The notes: generated from the letters alone by a model not told the origin. Positions 42,280 through 51,259 are shown, numbered from the stretch's first letter. The stretch: DNA of 64,000 nucleotides from Conexibacter sp. CPCC 206217 (GCF_030646165.1 NZ_JAUTDO010000015.1:36171-100170), one strand, 5' to 3'. Numbers and translations: made by a program.

Positions 42280-45200
42280 GGATCGCCTTTTCCTCAGCAC
42301 GGTCCTCCGACGCCGTCTTTCGGCGGACTGCCCATGCTCTGATGACAAGAAATGAGCCGGTGGCGCGAAGGAAGTCACACAGCGCCTTGCGGCGCACAAA
42401 GACTTGTCGGCCTTCCGTGCCTCGTGAATCTCGCTCGTAGGCTGAATCGATGTCGCTCCACGATCGCTGCCAGGCGATCAGTGCCCCGTCGTTCCCCAGT
42501 ACGCGTCGGCCACCGCGTTCCGCGTGCCCGCGGCATACCTCCATGAAGCGGTCTCCTGGGTGGACGACGACGGGCTCGATGCGCCGCAACGGGTCGTGCT
42601 TTTCAAGACCCGCATCGTGATGCTCTTCGTCGATCCAGCCTTGGAGCCAAAACCCGTCGCTGTCGATGTCATCTTGGTAACCCGATCGACCGCTTCCTTG
42701 GGGAAGTCCGAACTCTCGTGGATCCTCCGGCGAGCTCAGGGCACGAGCCAGTGCGGGAGCCGTCTCAGGGCTGACGATTGCGCTGCTCACGTACGTGGAA
42801 CCCCAGCCAACGTTTGCGAACAGCTCTATCGCCGCGTCGACGATCAACGACTCTTGGTCGAATGCGCCGATAGCGGTCTCAAGGTCTGTCTCGGTGAGTT
42901 CGGGCCACTCGCCGCGCCTCAGGTTGTGCAGCAGCAGGGCCGGAGACGGCGGTACCGGCTCCCGCTCGTCGACGAGCCAGCCGTACTCTGCCGAGTCAGT
43001 CCAGCTGCCAATCCAGTCGGCCCATGGATCGCGAGGCTCTCCACCACTCTCCGCTTCGATGACGGCACCTTCGTCACAGAGGCCGCCAGCGACCAGCTGA
43101 AGCGCATGGTCTTCCAGCATCTGATGCCATGACTCGGCGCGTGGTGAGGCCCCATGGCGGTTGTTCCGGTCGTGATACTCAACGTGCGCTAACCGGCGAT
43201 CGCTCTCGCGGAAGTCCGCAAGTCCGAGGCGGTCCACAATCCAATGTTCGGCTCGGTCACACACCTCGTCGACGTTAAGGCCAAAACGTTCTCCAAGAGG
43301 TCCGTAGACGTAGGGAATCGTATCCATGGAATTGAAATGGAACCGTTCTCTATCGTACTCGCGGTTACCGGATCCAGTTCGATAGAAATGGTTCTCGCGG
43401 AGAGTTCTGCACCCTCTCGGTGAGTTAGCGACCAACAAGTCCTCGATGGCGTCCCTTCGAAGCGCGTCGGGAGACGCTGCAACGAGCCGCAACGCAGCCC
43501 GTCGTGCAAACTCGCGCAGTCCGGCATGCGGCCAACTCGTATCGGTAGCGATTCTCGCTAACTCGGGTGCCAGCTCCATGACGCTCTCCGGGGCGTCTCT
43601 CGCGACACGGGAGATGACCATCAGCGCCCAGACCTGCGCTGAGAGCCAAAGGAAAGGCAAAGCATCTGAACCGAAAGCGCCGCTGTCGTGGGTCATGCAA
43701 CGATTGAGCAGCGCTCGGCCCATGGGCTCAGCGCTCTCGACCATCAGCGAACGCGCTGCGTGGGCTGCACGCCAGCGTGTGACTTTGTCTGGCGCGCCGA
43801 ACAGCGAGCAAAGGAGCCCACTAAGTACCTCGGCACGCTCCTCTGAAATTTCCGGAACCTTGACCGGCTCTGGCTCGAACGCTTCGAGGGACCAAGCGAG
43901 GAGTGATGCTTGCTCGCCAGTCTTCAGGACGAGCGCGAGCTGGGAGGCAGTCACGAAGAGTGCTGAGGCGTCGAGGTGCTCCAACTTGCTGCTCGCAGCC
44001 CGAAGGACACTGCCGGCGGGGTCGTCAAGCAGAGCGAGCCTCAACAGCTTGCCGAGAGCCTTTTCAGCAACCTCTGGGTACCGCGTCAACTCACCGAAAT
44101 GGGTTTCGAAGAAGCGAGCGATAGCCGCGCTTACGTGGGATTGCAGGTCTTGAGACCCTGTCCACTCTTGGGCGGCGGCACACAACGCTTCGAACACGTC
44201 TACGGCGTGAAAATTCGCGATCGGATGATCAGCGCGGATTGAGCCAAGGGTGTCGATAAGCTCAGACCGCCGGGATGGCACTACCGAATCGGCGACCCGC
44301 GCTAAGTACTCCGAGACACGACTTGATCCGAAGAGGTTCGCAAGTTCCCTGAGATCGGATTCTACAACTGCGGGATTGCCCACCCTCGCGCGCTCAACGA
44401 TCTCGTCGGCCTGTCGTGCCCGCCGATCCCAGTCGGTCTCGCCCCCCTGCCATTCCCGGGTGTGAGCCGGCGTGTGTTCCTCTTCCTCGGTCGGCGAAAT
44501 GTAGGCGTGCAACGCGGAGATCGTCGCCATGGATGAGACTCCTCGACCTTCGGCCCAGTCGAGGAGCGTTTGAGCGGCGCTAGACCGAGTGCCCGGCAGG
44601 AGGTCGCGACGAATACGCAAGCTAAGTGCGGCAAGTGCCGAGGTGAAGTCGGGACCTGGCGGCAGAAGATCAAGCAGTTCGGTAGCAACGTCGATCGCGC
44701 CGATCGCTTCGCCTGCAAGCAGGAGCAGGCTCATGGCCTGTACAGGCGTTAAGAAGCCCGTTCTGGCGAGCGGCCCAGCAACGACTGGAACGCTCTCGTG
44801 AAGGCCCATATGGCAGTCGTCCTCGAACCGCGCCACAAGCGCAAGTGCCGTCTGAGGATGAAGAATCGCGATTGCCGCAAGCGTCTTTCGCCACGGCAAG
44901 CGTTCGTCATCGCTCACACGGTTTCGGTATGCCACCAGCGCTTGAGCGGTCCGCCATGCGAGCGGTGCGGCGTCCGGTATCCCGGTGACATTCGCCGCGA
45001 CCCGGGCATGCAATTCGAGTCGCCCTACGGCTTCGTCGTCGAGTCCTTCTGCTGCGCGAATCGCACGGGCATGGAGATCTCGCGCATGCTCGGCATCCAC
45101 TGGGTCCACCATTGAACAGGCATCAAGCAGCGAATCGGCCTGTTGGCTGGCAGGCCACTCTTCCGCCTCTATGGCGACTGCTGCACGTTCCACGAGCTTC

Positions 45201-48200
45201 AAGGCCTCACGCTGGTATCGAGCGTCGTTCAAGAGCGGGCGGGCGGCAGCGAGCCAACAAGCAAAGGCGCTCCTGCCTGCGCGGCGCTCGCCGGCGTCGG
45301 AAGCAAGCCGCAACAATTCGATGTCAGTACCGTCGCATGCGAGCAAGGCGTCGGTAAACGCAGCGACCCAAATTGTGTGGTCGTAGTCGTGTTCGCGGCG
45401 GTATGCAGCTTGCTCTCGAAGTTCCCTCTGCAGTTGGTCTTCCCATTCGGCACGCAGTTCGGAAACCGGAGGGCGTAGAAGCAGCGCCCGAGCCCGGCTC
45501 GCGTAGACGCGAAGGTAGCGTCCAACGTTTTCGTGCATCTGGCGCCGCTCCGAGTCGACTCGGCTGGAGCCGCGGCGGTCGTCTCCCGGCTCGGTCACGC
45601 TCTTGGGCATCAACTCCTCGAGCTGAAGCTCCCGCCCTTGGATCGCAGCTCGCAGCGCCGCGACGCGAAGTGGAGCGCGGTACCAGTCGAGTCGGTCGAA
45701 GCTGCCCGGCGCACTAGTCGGTTGTGGCAACCGGAGAGCCTTGACGAGCGCCAGGATGCGACGTCGTCCGACTCCCACGTAGGCTGCCAGCTCGGCACAT
45801 GCGGCAACCCACCAGCCATCGTCACTGCCGATAGACGGCTGGTCCTCCACAAGCTTTCTGACGATAGTGCGAACCGTCGAGGCTCTCGGAACGGCGCCGG
45901 CATTGAAGGCAGCTGCTGTCAATCGTCCGAGCACGTCCGCCGGCAATTCTTGCTTGGTGATAAAGGCACCAAGCTCGTCACCAGGTACGGTCCGCGCGAG
46001 TCTTCTAACGAGCGAGATCGCTGCATCAACGGCGAAGTCGGTTGGCCGCCACGAACTCAGGTACCTCGCGGCCTCTTCCGGACCACGGACGTGGAACCAA
46101 GCTTCGGCGAATGCGCCGACATCGTCGGCTTCGATCGGCCAGACGTCATCTTCCTCGTGTCGGCGGAGCAGCCACGCTTGTGCGGCACGACCCTCCTCTC
46201 GCGCGCGCTCAAGGTCACCCATGCTGGCGTACAGTCCTGCCAACCGCATATGGATGGGGCCCCGCCACTCCGGCTGAGCGGCAGTCGAGTACACCCGCAT
46301 GACTGCTTCCGGGTCGCTGTAGCGCATCCCGAGATCCGGTCGCCGTCGCAGGATTTCGGTTACAGCCCCGTTTTGGCGGGCGGCTTCACCAGCGAGAACG
46401 ACAAGCCGGCAGGCGGCTGCGCGATCTGCGACGTTGGCTGCATGCCGCATGGCAAGTGTGAGGCGACGGCGATATGTCTGCTGGCGAGCGAGCCCGTCTG
46501 CGACCGCCGACGGGCTTCCGCTCAGCGCGAGCGCTACAAGGTCAGCACCGCGTCCGGCGTTGTGCAAATGGTCGGCAACGACAGTTGCTGCATAGGCATC
46601 ATCAGGTTGGGACAGAAACAAGTCGGCCAGTCGGCCGTGCGCTCGAGCCGCGTCGTCTTCTCCGACTCTGTCGCGCAGGAAGTTCGCGAAGTCCTCGTCT
46701 CGGAAGGAGATCACGCCGCCGTCGATCAAGACCCCAGGGACGAGATTTTCGCAAAACGCGTGCACGCGTGTGGCAGCCATCCCGGACACGGCTTGGAATC
46801 GGCTCGTAGTGAGCGGCTTCGTCAAGCAGACAAGCTCCGCCATGTGGTCCCGTGCTGCCGCCTCGTCTGGCGCGTGTGAGACCGCGGCAGCGAGCAGGTT
46901 CTCGAAGAGAGTGCTCGGCGTCAGGTCGGCTTGAGCAATTGCCTGGCTGGTCGACGTCGCCGAGTCGGCCCGGTTCTCGAAGAGGGCATAAAACTGGATC
47001 CGTGGGTTGCCTCTGCTGTTTTCGTGGAACGCTCGGGCCTCGTCATCGGTGGCGCTAGGGAAGCGCTCGCGCAGATACTGTCCTGAGGCTCGCTCATCGA
47101 ACCCGTTCATCGTGACCTGAGTCACGCTAGGGGGCGCCTCGACAACGTTGCGCCGGCCCGTGCGACACGTGACGATCAGTCCCGCCCCTGCCGGAATAGG
47201 CTGAGCCCAGAGCCGGCGGAGAAAACAGTCCTCGTTGAAGAGTTGAGCTGCCGCCGCGCTGTTATCTGCTGCGTCGACCACCACAACCAGCTGTGCTCCT
47301 TGTTCCCCCAAGAGTCTCGCTGCGGCTTCGAGGCGCCGCTCGAGTTCTCGCCACAGGTCGTGCACCGATGTTGACGGCTGCACGAGCACTGGCAGACCGC
47401 AACGTGCTGCAATCTCGTTGCAGAGTTGCAGCGCAAACCGCAGGGGCGAGTGGCGTGCGGCCGCGGGAGTGTCGTAGTCACCGTCTCCGAAGCAGTCATA
47501 CGTGATGACCACAGAGCCGCTCGGCAGCGCGTGCTCAAGCGCGAGCACCGTCGTCGTCTTGCCAACGCCAGCTGCGCCGTGTGCGAGGACCCGTCGATCC
47601 TCAGCGGCCAAGAGCTTGGCCGCGATGCGAGCGGCGTCTGGAGTCATCACGCGATGTGCGGGAGGCGTGAAGCGTGCCGGACATGGCAGGAGGTCTTCCT
47701 CAGATGCGACATCCAGCGCGGCGAGGACGTCGGCTCGCTCGATCGGCAAGCCCTCGCCCTCTGGCAGCCCACGGTGTCGGACCAAGTCAGCGAGTTTGAG
47801 CGAGGCGTGCCGGAGGTCCGCCATGACGTGATCGGCAAGCGCTGTGGTCACTCGGAGGCTCTGCTCGGCGCGGCTTTCCGACCCTGTATGGTCGAGATTG
47901 AGGACGCGCAGAAAGTCGGTAAACGCAAAGCTGCTCAGCCCCGACGCGTCGGACAGCTGCTGAATCTGCCTGCGTGCAGGTTCGCTCAACGCTCTCAGCA
48001 GGGCTGCGCGCGCGGCCCTTGCCGGATGCGCGTCAAGCCATTCCCTGGCGTCGGCCATCGCATCGGAGAGGCCGTCGGCACAGGGCATGTTGCTCACGAG
48101 TCGAATCTCGAGGCGCGCGAGGACTTCATCGCGTGTCCCCGTCCCCGAGACTGCAAGGGAGAGGTCGGCCAGGCGTGCGATGACCCCCTTCTTGCCTCGT

Positions 48201-48508
48201 GAGTTCTTCGCTGCCAACCGGGCTGCCGTCCAGCTGCGGTCCGGATGGCGATGGCTGTACTTGAGCTGCGAGATGACGACACGGCTGGCGCTTGCGAGCT
48301 CGGTGCCGCCATAGAACTCCGTCAGGTCCGCTCCCAGAAGCAGCTCCGGATCCACTCCATCCGGTGGAACCGGCGTGACGTCTTCCATGACGATGCGCTG
48401 AAGGCCGCTTGCTGCATCGAGAAAGGCCAAGACACGACGTACGGCCCACAAGACGTGGAACTCGTCGCCCGCAGACGACTCCCGAGCGCCTGGCAACGTG
48501 GTCGACAC
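42221..48508 (-). CDS. Avs-like STAND NTPase with N-terminal nuclease domain
   Basis: Giant protein of about 2,095 residues. Residues 1-130 look like a Cap4/DUF4297-type nuclease: ESSAGDEFHVLWAVRRVLAF, then Asp in GADLTEFYGG (about 61) and SQLKYSHRHPDRSW with Gln/Lys (about 81-83), the D...QxK pattern of PD-(D/E)xK enzymes. The STAND NTPase follows with Walker A AHGAAGVGKTTT (about 311-318), Walker B VVVVDAADNS (about 408-416) and LIVTCRTGRR. The remaining 1,500 residues are mostly helical, TPR-like, and probably sense a phage protein, as in Avs systems. GTG 48508 is preferred over TTG 48571 because it leaves room for a promoter. Lower GC than the chromosome. Confidence 0.85.
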   Translation of the reverse strand: MSTTLPGARESSAGDEFHVLWAVRRVLAFLDAASGLQRIVMEDVTPVPPDGVDPELLLGADLTEFYGGTELASASRVVISQLKYSHRHPDRSWTAARLAAKNSRGKKGVIARLADLSLAVSGTGTRDEVLARLEIRLVSNMPCADGLSDAMADAREWLDAHPARAARAALLRALSEPARRQIQQLSDASGLSSFAFTDFLRVLNLDHTGSESRAEQSLRVTTALADHVMADLRHASLKLADLVRHRGLPEGEGLPIERADVLAALDVASEEDLLPCPARFTPPAHRVMTPDAARIAAKLLAAEDRRVLAHGAAGVGKTTTVLALEHALPSGSVVITYDCFGDGDYDTPAAARHSPLRFALQLCNEIAARCGLPVLVQPSTSVHDLWRELERRLEAAARLLGEQGAQLVVVVDAADNSAAAAQLFNEDCFLRRLWAQPIPAGAGLIVTCRTGRRNVVEAPPSVTQVTMNGFDERASGQYLRERFPSATDDEARAFHENSRGNPRIQFYALFENRADSATSTSQAIAQADLTPSTLFENLLAAAVSHAPDEAAARDHMAELVCLTKPLTTSRFQAVSGMAATRVHAFCENLVPGVLIDGGVISFRDEDFANFLRDRVGEDDAARAHGRLADLFLSQPDDAYAATVVADHLHNAGRGADLVALALSGSPSAVADGLARQQTYRRRLTLAMRHAANVADRAAACRLVVLAGEAARQNGAVTEILRRRPDLGMRYSDPEAVMRVYSTAAQPEWRGPIHMRLAGLYASMGDLERAREEGRAAQAWLLRRHEEDDVWPIEADDVGAFAEAWFHVRGPEEAARYLSSWRPTDFAVDAAISLVRRLARTVPGDELGAFITKQELPADVLGRLTAAAFNAGAVPRASTVRTIVRKLVEDQPSIGSDDGWWVAACAELAAYVGVGRRRILALVKALRLPQPTSAPGSFDRLDWYRAPLRVAALRAAIQGRELQLEELMPKSVTEPGDDRRGSSRVDSERRQMHENVGRYLRVYASRARALLLRPPVSELRAEWEDQLQRELREQAAYRREHDYDHTIWVAAFTDALLACDGTDIELLRLASDAGERRAGRSAFACWLAAARPLLNDARYQREALKLVERAAVAIEAEEWPASQQADSLLDACSMVDPVDAEHARDLHARAIRAAEGLDDEAVGRLELHARVAANVTGIPDAAPLAWRTAQALVAYRNRVSDDERLPWRKTLAAIAILHPQTALALVARFEDDCHMGLHESVPVVAGPLARTGFLTPVQAMSLLLLAGEAIGAIDVATELLDLLPPGPDFTSALAALSLRIRRDLLPGTRSSAAQTLLDWAEGRGVSSMATISALHAYISPTEEEEHTPAHTREWQGGETDWDRRARQADEIVERARVGNPAVVESDLRELANLFGSSRVSEYLARVADSVVPSRRSELIDTLGSIRADHPIANFHAVDVFEALCAAAQEWTGSQDLQSHVSAAIARFFETHFGELTRYPEVAEKALGKLLRLALLDDPAGSVLRAASSKLEHLDASALFVTASQLALVLKTGEQASLLAWSLEAFEPEPVKVPEISEERAEVLSGLLCSLFGAPDKVTRWRAAHAARSLMVESAEPMGRALLNRCMTHDSGAFGSDALPFLWLSAQVWALMVISRVARDAPESVMELAPELARIATDTSWPHAGLREFARRAALRLVAASPDALRRDAIEDLLVANSPRGCRTLRENHFYRTGSGNREYDRERFHFNSMDTIPYVYGPLGERFGLNVDEVCDRAEHWIVDRLGLADFRESDRRLAHVEYHDRNNRHGASPRAESWHQMLEDHALQLVAGGLCDEGAVIEAESGGEPRDPWADWIGSWTDSAEYGWLVDEREPVPPSPALLLHNLRRGEWPELTETDLETAIGAFDQESLIVDAAIELFANVGWGSTYVSSAIVSPETAPALARALSSPEDPREFGLPQGSGRSGYQDDIDSDGFWLQGWIDEEHHDAGLEKHDPLRRIEPVVVHPGDRFMEVCRGHAERGGRRVLGNDGALIAWQRSWSDIDSAYERDSRGTEGRQVFVRRKALCDFLRATGSFLVIRAWAVRRKTASEDRAEEKAIHERTIHRVYIFDPDSGFLA

Positions 48509-48518
48509 GTGCGGAAAC

Positions 48519-48659
48519 CTAGCGTTCGCTGGGGATGCCGCGAGCCAGCTCAGAGATTCGGCAGGGAACAACCTTGTGGGCGTGAGCTAGCACAGTGGGT
48601 GGCAGCAAGCGCATCTCCGAGTACCGGCGCATCTTGAAAAATGGAGCACTAGCGTTCGC
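48519..48659. promoter_or_regulatory. Divergent control region with an 11-bp direct repeat
   Basis: The region between the Avs-like gene and the TIGR04141 gene contains CTAGCGTTCGC at 48519-48529 and again at 48649-48659, one copy near each start codon. Perfect 11-base identity at both edges of a shared promoter region suggests operator sites for one regulator; chance duplication is possible. Confidence 0.4.
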
Positions 48660-48663
48660 CGCT

Positions 48664-50235
48664 ATGGTGCGCAAACGACCGGTGCAGAAGCTGACGGTGT
48701 CGCTTTTGAAGGACGACTGCTCCCGTGACGATGCCTTTCGCGACTGGGACGAGCTGGAGCCGTTCATGGTACCGGCGCTCGATCCCCAGCAAGAGTGCCT
48801 GTTCATCAAAGCCCGCCAGCCACATCCGCCAAGATGGACGAGATACCTCGCGGGGCACGTACAAGGTCCGCTCGAAGGACTCTTTGCTGCGTCGGCTGCC
48901 GCCGTGCTGCTGTTCGAGGCGGAGGGCCGGCTCTTCGCCGTGACGTTCGGACAAGGTCGTCACCTTCTCGAGCAGGAGGCATTCGAGAAGGACTTCGGGC
49001 TCAAGGTCGTTCTCAACTCGGTTGCTCCGGACCAGTTGAAAAGTGTCGACGCCAAGACAATCGACGAGACACCCGTTCACACCCGCCGGGACCTGAGCAA
49101 AGACTCGTCCTTTTCGGCGTTCGGGCTCGATCCGAGTCGCGACTTGCTGCGTGCGGTGACTGGCAGACCACGTGACACGGAACTCGCTCACCGCCTTGCC
49201 GGTTCCGACGCGCTGACGATCCACACGCGGGAGGAGTTGACGAAACTCCCAGAGCTGGGAGCGCGCCTCCTCGTTGCATATGGCGCCGACGACTACAAGG
49301 AGCACTTCGAGTTCATCGACTTCCTGCGTCCCGTAAGAGACAAGCTGCAGGTTGAGAGGCTGCAAGTGCTGCTGGTCGATGCTCTCCGAGGTCGCGACTG
49401 GACAGACGTTCACCTTGCGGCTCCGGAAACCATCGACTGGCAGGAGTTCGACGGATTCCGCTTCTCAACGCAGGCGTCCGATGACTCCGCCAATGATCCG
49501 AGCATTCGAACTTACATCGCGACTCGCGACGAAGATGTCGCCCTCGATGTCCTCAAGCACGACCGGTTGGCCGCCCTGCGGGCATCGGATGGCGAGGTGA
49601 TGGCGAGCTGGCCGATCTACCGATGCATCGTGTTTCAAACGGAGCTCGACGGGTTCCTGTACGTGCTCTCAGATGGTGACTGGTTCCGGGTCGACCTGGA
49701 CTATCGGACGAGACTCGAGGCCGAGGTGAGGGCGCTTCCGCTCTTCCACGGCATGCCCGACGCCGCGCCCGGCAGCAACGAGGACGCCTACAACCTTGAG
49801 GCTGCAAGGGCGATGGGCGCTGTGTGCCTCGACAAGAGATTCGTCTATGACGGCGGACCCGACAAGATGGAGATTTGCGACCTCCTCACCCGGGACGGTG
49901 CGCTGATTCATGTCAAGCATCGTGGGAGCTCCGCAACCCTCAGCCATCTCTTTTCTCAAGGCGTCAACAGCGCTGAGCGTCTCCTGACCGACGAGGACTT
50001 TCGGAAGAAGGCGGCCACAGTGATCCAGCGCGAGAGCAACGGCAACGGCCCAAGCTGGCCGCTTCATCGCCCCAGACCGGAGGACTACGAGATCGTGTTC
50101 GCTGTGATTACGCGAAGCACGCGCAGAACCCCGCTCACGCTGCCGTTCTTCAGTGTGGTCAGTCTTCGCGCTGCGGCAAAGACGCTGCAGGGCTTCGGGT
50201 TCAAGGTTTCGACTGTCGCAGTTCGTGAATGTTGA
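48664..50235 (+). CDS. TIGR04141/DUF6119 family sporadically distributed protein
   Basis: Protein of 523 residues from ATG 48664, whose start MVRKRPVQKLTVSLLKDDCS matches the family; the frame is open further upstream. Diagnostic segments are HTRRDLSKDSSFSAFGLDPS, RDLLRAVTGRP and, near the C-terminus, EICDLLTRDGALIHVKHRGS followed by SATLSHLFSQG. The Glu...Asp...Val-Lys arrangement there resembles a PD-(D/E)xK nuclease core. The family is known for patchy distribution and for lying in defence islands. It is divergent from the Avs-like gene, with about 155 bases between the starts. Nuclease activity and its place in a common pathway with the Avs-like protein are inference. Confidence 0.85.
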   Translation: MVRKRPVQKLTVSLLKDDCSRDDAFRDWDELEPFMVPALDPQQECLFIKARQPHPPRWTRYLAGHVQGPLEGLFAASAAAVLLFEAEGRLFAVTFGQGRHLLEQEAFEKDFGLKVVLNSVAPDQLKSVDAKTIDETPVHTRRDLSKDSSFSAFGLDPSRDLLRAVTGRPRDTELAHRLAGSDALTIHTREELTKLPELGARLLVAYGADDYKEHFEFIDFLRPVRDKLQVERLQVLLVDALRGRDWTDVHLAAPETIDWQEFDGFRFSTQASDDSANDPSIRTYIATRDEDVALDVLKHDRLAALRASDGEVMASWPIYRCIVFQTELDGFLYVLSDGDWFRVDLDYRTRLEAEVRALPLFHGMPDAAPGSNEDAYNLEAARAMGAVCLDKRFVYDGGPDKMEICDLLTRDGALIHVKHRGSSATLSHLFSQGVNSAERLLTDEDFRKKAATVIQRESNGNGPSWPLHRPRPEDYEIVFAVITRSTRRTPLTLPFFSVVSLRAAAKTLQGFGFKVSTVAVREC

Positions 50236-50385
50236 TCTCCGTTCGCGCCGAACTTGCTGGGCAGCGATGAGTCGCCGAACCGCCGCGACGTCGATCTGCA
50301 CGTGAGGCAGATAGTCGGAGCGACGCTTCGGCTGTAGGAGGCGCCTAGGCACGTCGTAGTCGGGTTGAAGCCTGCTCCTTCGGGT

Positions 50386-50733
50386 TCAGGCTCGCCCGAG
50401 CGCGAGAGCGCGCTGCAGTCCGTCATCAACCTGCGCCATCAGCCATTCGGGCAGGGTGTCGATCTGCTGCTCGAGGGCGCCCCGGTCCACCGTCGCCATC
50501 TGCGTCACGTTGACGACCGAGTCCTTCGGAAGCCGCGTGGCCTCGGAAGGGATCGTGACGTTGCCGGGGAGACGGGCCAGCCGGGCGTTGGTCGTGATGA
50601 CTGCGACAGTGACTGTCTTGAGGTTGGAGCGGTTGTAGGCGTCCGCGCTGACGATCAGCGCCGGCCGACGCAGAGCAGGCGCTGATCCGCGCGGCAGACC
50701 GAAGTCGACCCACCAGACTTCGCCGCGGCGCAT
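50386..50733 (-). CDS. MazF/PemK-type toxin (endoribonuclease)
   Basis: Toxin of 115 residues. MRRGEVWWVDFGLPRGSAPA followed by LRRPALIVSADAYNRSNLKT is the MazF opening with the conserved Gly-Asp/Glu-Val-Trp-x-Val-x-Phe and Arg-Pro-Ala-Leu-Ile-Val motifs. LPKDSVVNVTQMATVDRGAL is the second conserved block. MazF toxins cut mRNA at short sites until bound by their antitoxin. The ATG at 50733 overlaps the last base of the antitoxin stop (TGATG), giving tight coupling. It lies at the right end of the element, a usual place for stabilising modules. Confidence 0.92.
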   Translation of the reverse strand: MRRGEVWWVDFGLPRGSAPALRRPALIVSADAYNRSNLKTVTVAVITTNARLARLPGNVTIPSEATRLPKDSVVNVTQMATVDRGALEQQIDTLPEWLMAQVDDGLQRALALGRA

Positions 50734-50966
50734 CAGGCGCGGTCGTCTCGGATGAGCGCGGCGGCGGCGGCGTCGGTGAACGCGTGATCGTCGGGGAGGC
50801 CGGCGATCGCATCGTTGATCGCCGCGGTCGTGCCGTCGTCGTCGAGCGTGTCGAGCCACCGCTCGGCAGCGCGAGCGAAGAACTCGCTGCGGGAGACGCC
50901 GAGTCTTCTCGCCGCACCATCGACGCGATGGAAGGTCTCGTCGGGGACGGAGATCGCGGTCTTCAT
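50733..50966 (-). CDS. MazE-like ribbon-helix-helix antitoxin
   Basis: Antitoxin of 77 residues. The strand MKTAISVPDETFHRVDGAAR and the helices RLGVSRSEFFARAAERWLDT form an RHH DNA-binding domain; the acidic C-terminus (DDDGTTAAINDAIAGLPDDH) should wrap the toxin. Start ATG 50966. A palindrome directly upstream (50973-50993) is the expected autoregulatory operator. Together with the following toxin gene it stabilises the element against loss. Confidence 0.9.
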   Translation of the reverse strand: MKTAISVPDETFHRVDGAARRLGVSRSEFFARAAERWLDTLDDDGTTAAINDAIAGLPDDHAFTDAAAAALIRDDRA

Positions 50967-50972
50967 GACCAA

Positions 50973-50993
50973 GAGTATAACCGGGTAATACTC
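50973..50993 (-). promoter_or_regulatory. Palindromic operator/promoter of the toxin-antitoxin pair
   Basis: Twenty-one-base palindrome with outer arms GAGTAT / ATACTC and inner ACC / GGT; 18 of 21 positions are symmetric. It begins seven bases before the antitoxin ATG. The minus strand includes TATACT, a good -10 element, so binding would block transcription. RHH antitoxins bind such palindromes. Confidence 0.7.
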
Positions 50994-51019
50994 GACCTCG
51001 CGACTGGGACGGAGGCCGT

Positions 51020-51043
51020 TTGGTACCCAATCCTGGTACCCAA
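51020..51043. repeat. Right integrase arm-type sites (two copies of TGGTACCCAA)
   Basis: Copies at 51020-51030 and 51034-51043, about 75-100 bases inside attR, mirroring the three copies inside attL. Ten bases are identical in all five copies. Confidence 0.7.
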
Positions 51044-51081
51044 CGCCCGCGCACCACCCAAGTTCGCCTCCCCCCAAAACG

Positions 51082-51111
51082 ACGGAACCCCCGCATTTGC
51101 GGGGGTTCCGT
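51082..51111 (-). terminator. Strong terminator downstream of tRNA-Ala
   Basis: Perfect 13-bp stem (51082-51094 with 51099-51111) and a four-base loop, followed on the minus strand by CGTTTTG. It lies six bases behind the tRNA 3' end and, notably, inside the integrated element, so the element supplies the terminator for the tRNA it rebuilt. Confidence 0.85.
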
Positions 51112-51116
51112 TCCAA

Positions 51117-51189
51117 TGGAGCTAGTCGGGCTCGAACCGACGACCTTCGCGCTGCCAGCGCGACGCTCTCCCAGCTGAGCTATAGCCCC
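51117..51189 (-). tRNA. tRNA-Ala(GGC)
   Basis: Complete 73-base cloverleaf. Acceptor GGGGCTA pairs with TAGCTCC (one G-U pair), the D arm holds GCTCAGCTGGGAGAGC, the anticodon loop CTGGCAG gives anticodon GGC, and the T arm is GTCGG-TTCGAGC-CCGAC. A discriminator A follows and CCA is not encoded. Its 3' 46 bases are the right attachment repeat, so this part came with the integrated element and restores a functional gene. Confidence 0.95.
51118..51163. repeat. attR: tRNA-Ala 3' half
   Basis: Direct repeat partner of 35165-35210; 45 of 46 bases match, the difference falling in the anticodon (GGC here). It marks the right junction within the intact tRNA gene. Confidence 0.88.
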
Positions 51190-51259
51190 GGGGGATCTGA
51201 AGTGTACAAGGCCCGCGCGCGGGATGGCGGGAGGTCCGCGGAGCCCTGGAGGAGGCGCG

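Larger units (their letters stand above)
35165..51163. mobile_element. Integrative element in tRNA-Ala(GGC), about 16 kb
   Basis: Bounded by a 46-bp direct repeat of the 3' part of the tRNA-Ala gene (35165-35210 and 51118-51163, one mismatch). It contains a tyrosine integrase immediately inside the left end, an excisionase-like gene, regulators, a probable defence locus and a toxin-antitoxin pair at the right end. Base composition from about 41 to 50 kb is visibly less GC-rich than the flanks, and AGA usage differs. TGGTACCCAA repeats inside both ends fit integrase arm sites. There are no conjugation, replication or phage structural genes, so it is a small genomic island rather than a self-transmissible element. 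Confidence 0.88.

Noticed and set aside
48509..48571. TTG 48571 as start of the Avs-like gene
   Set aside because: It has no ribosome site, adds residues without family character and leaves almost no promoter space; GTG 48508 is more plausible, though not proven.
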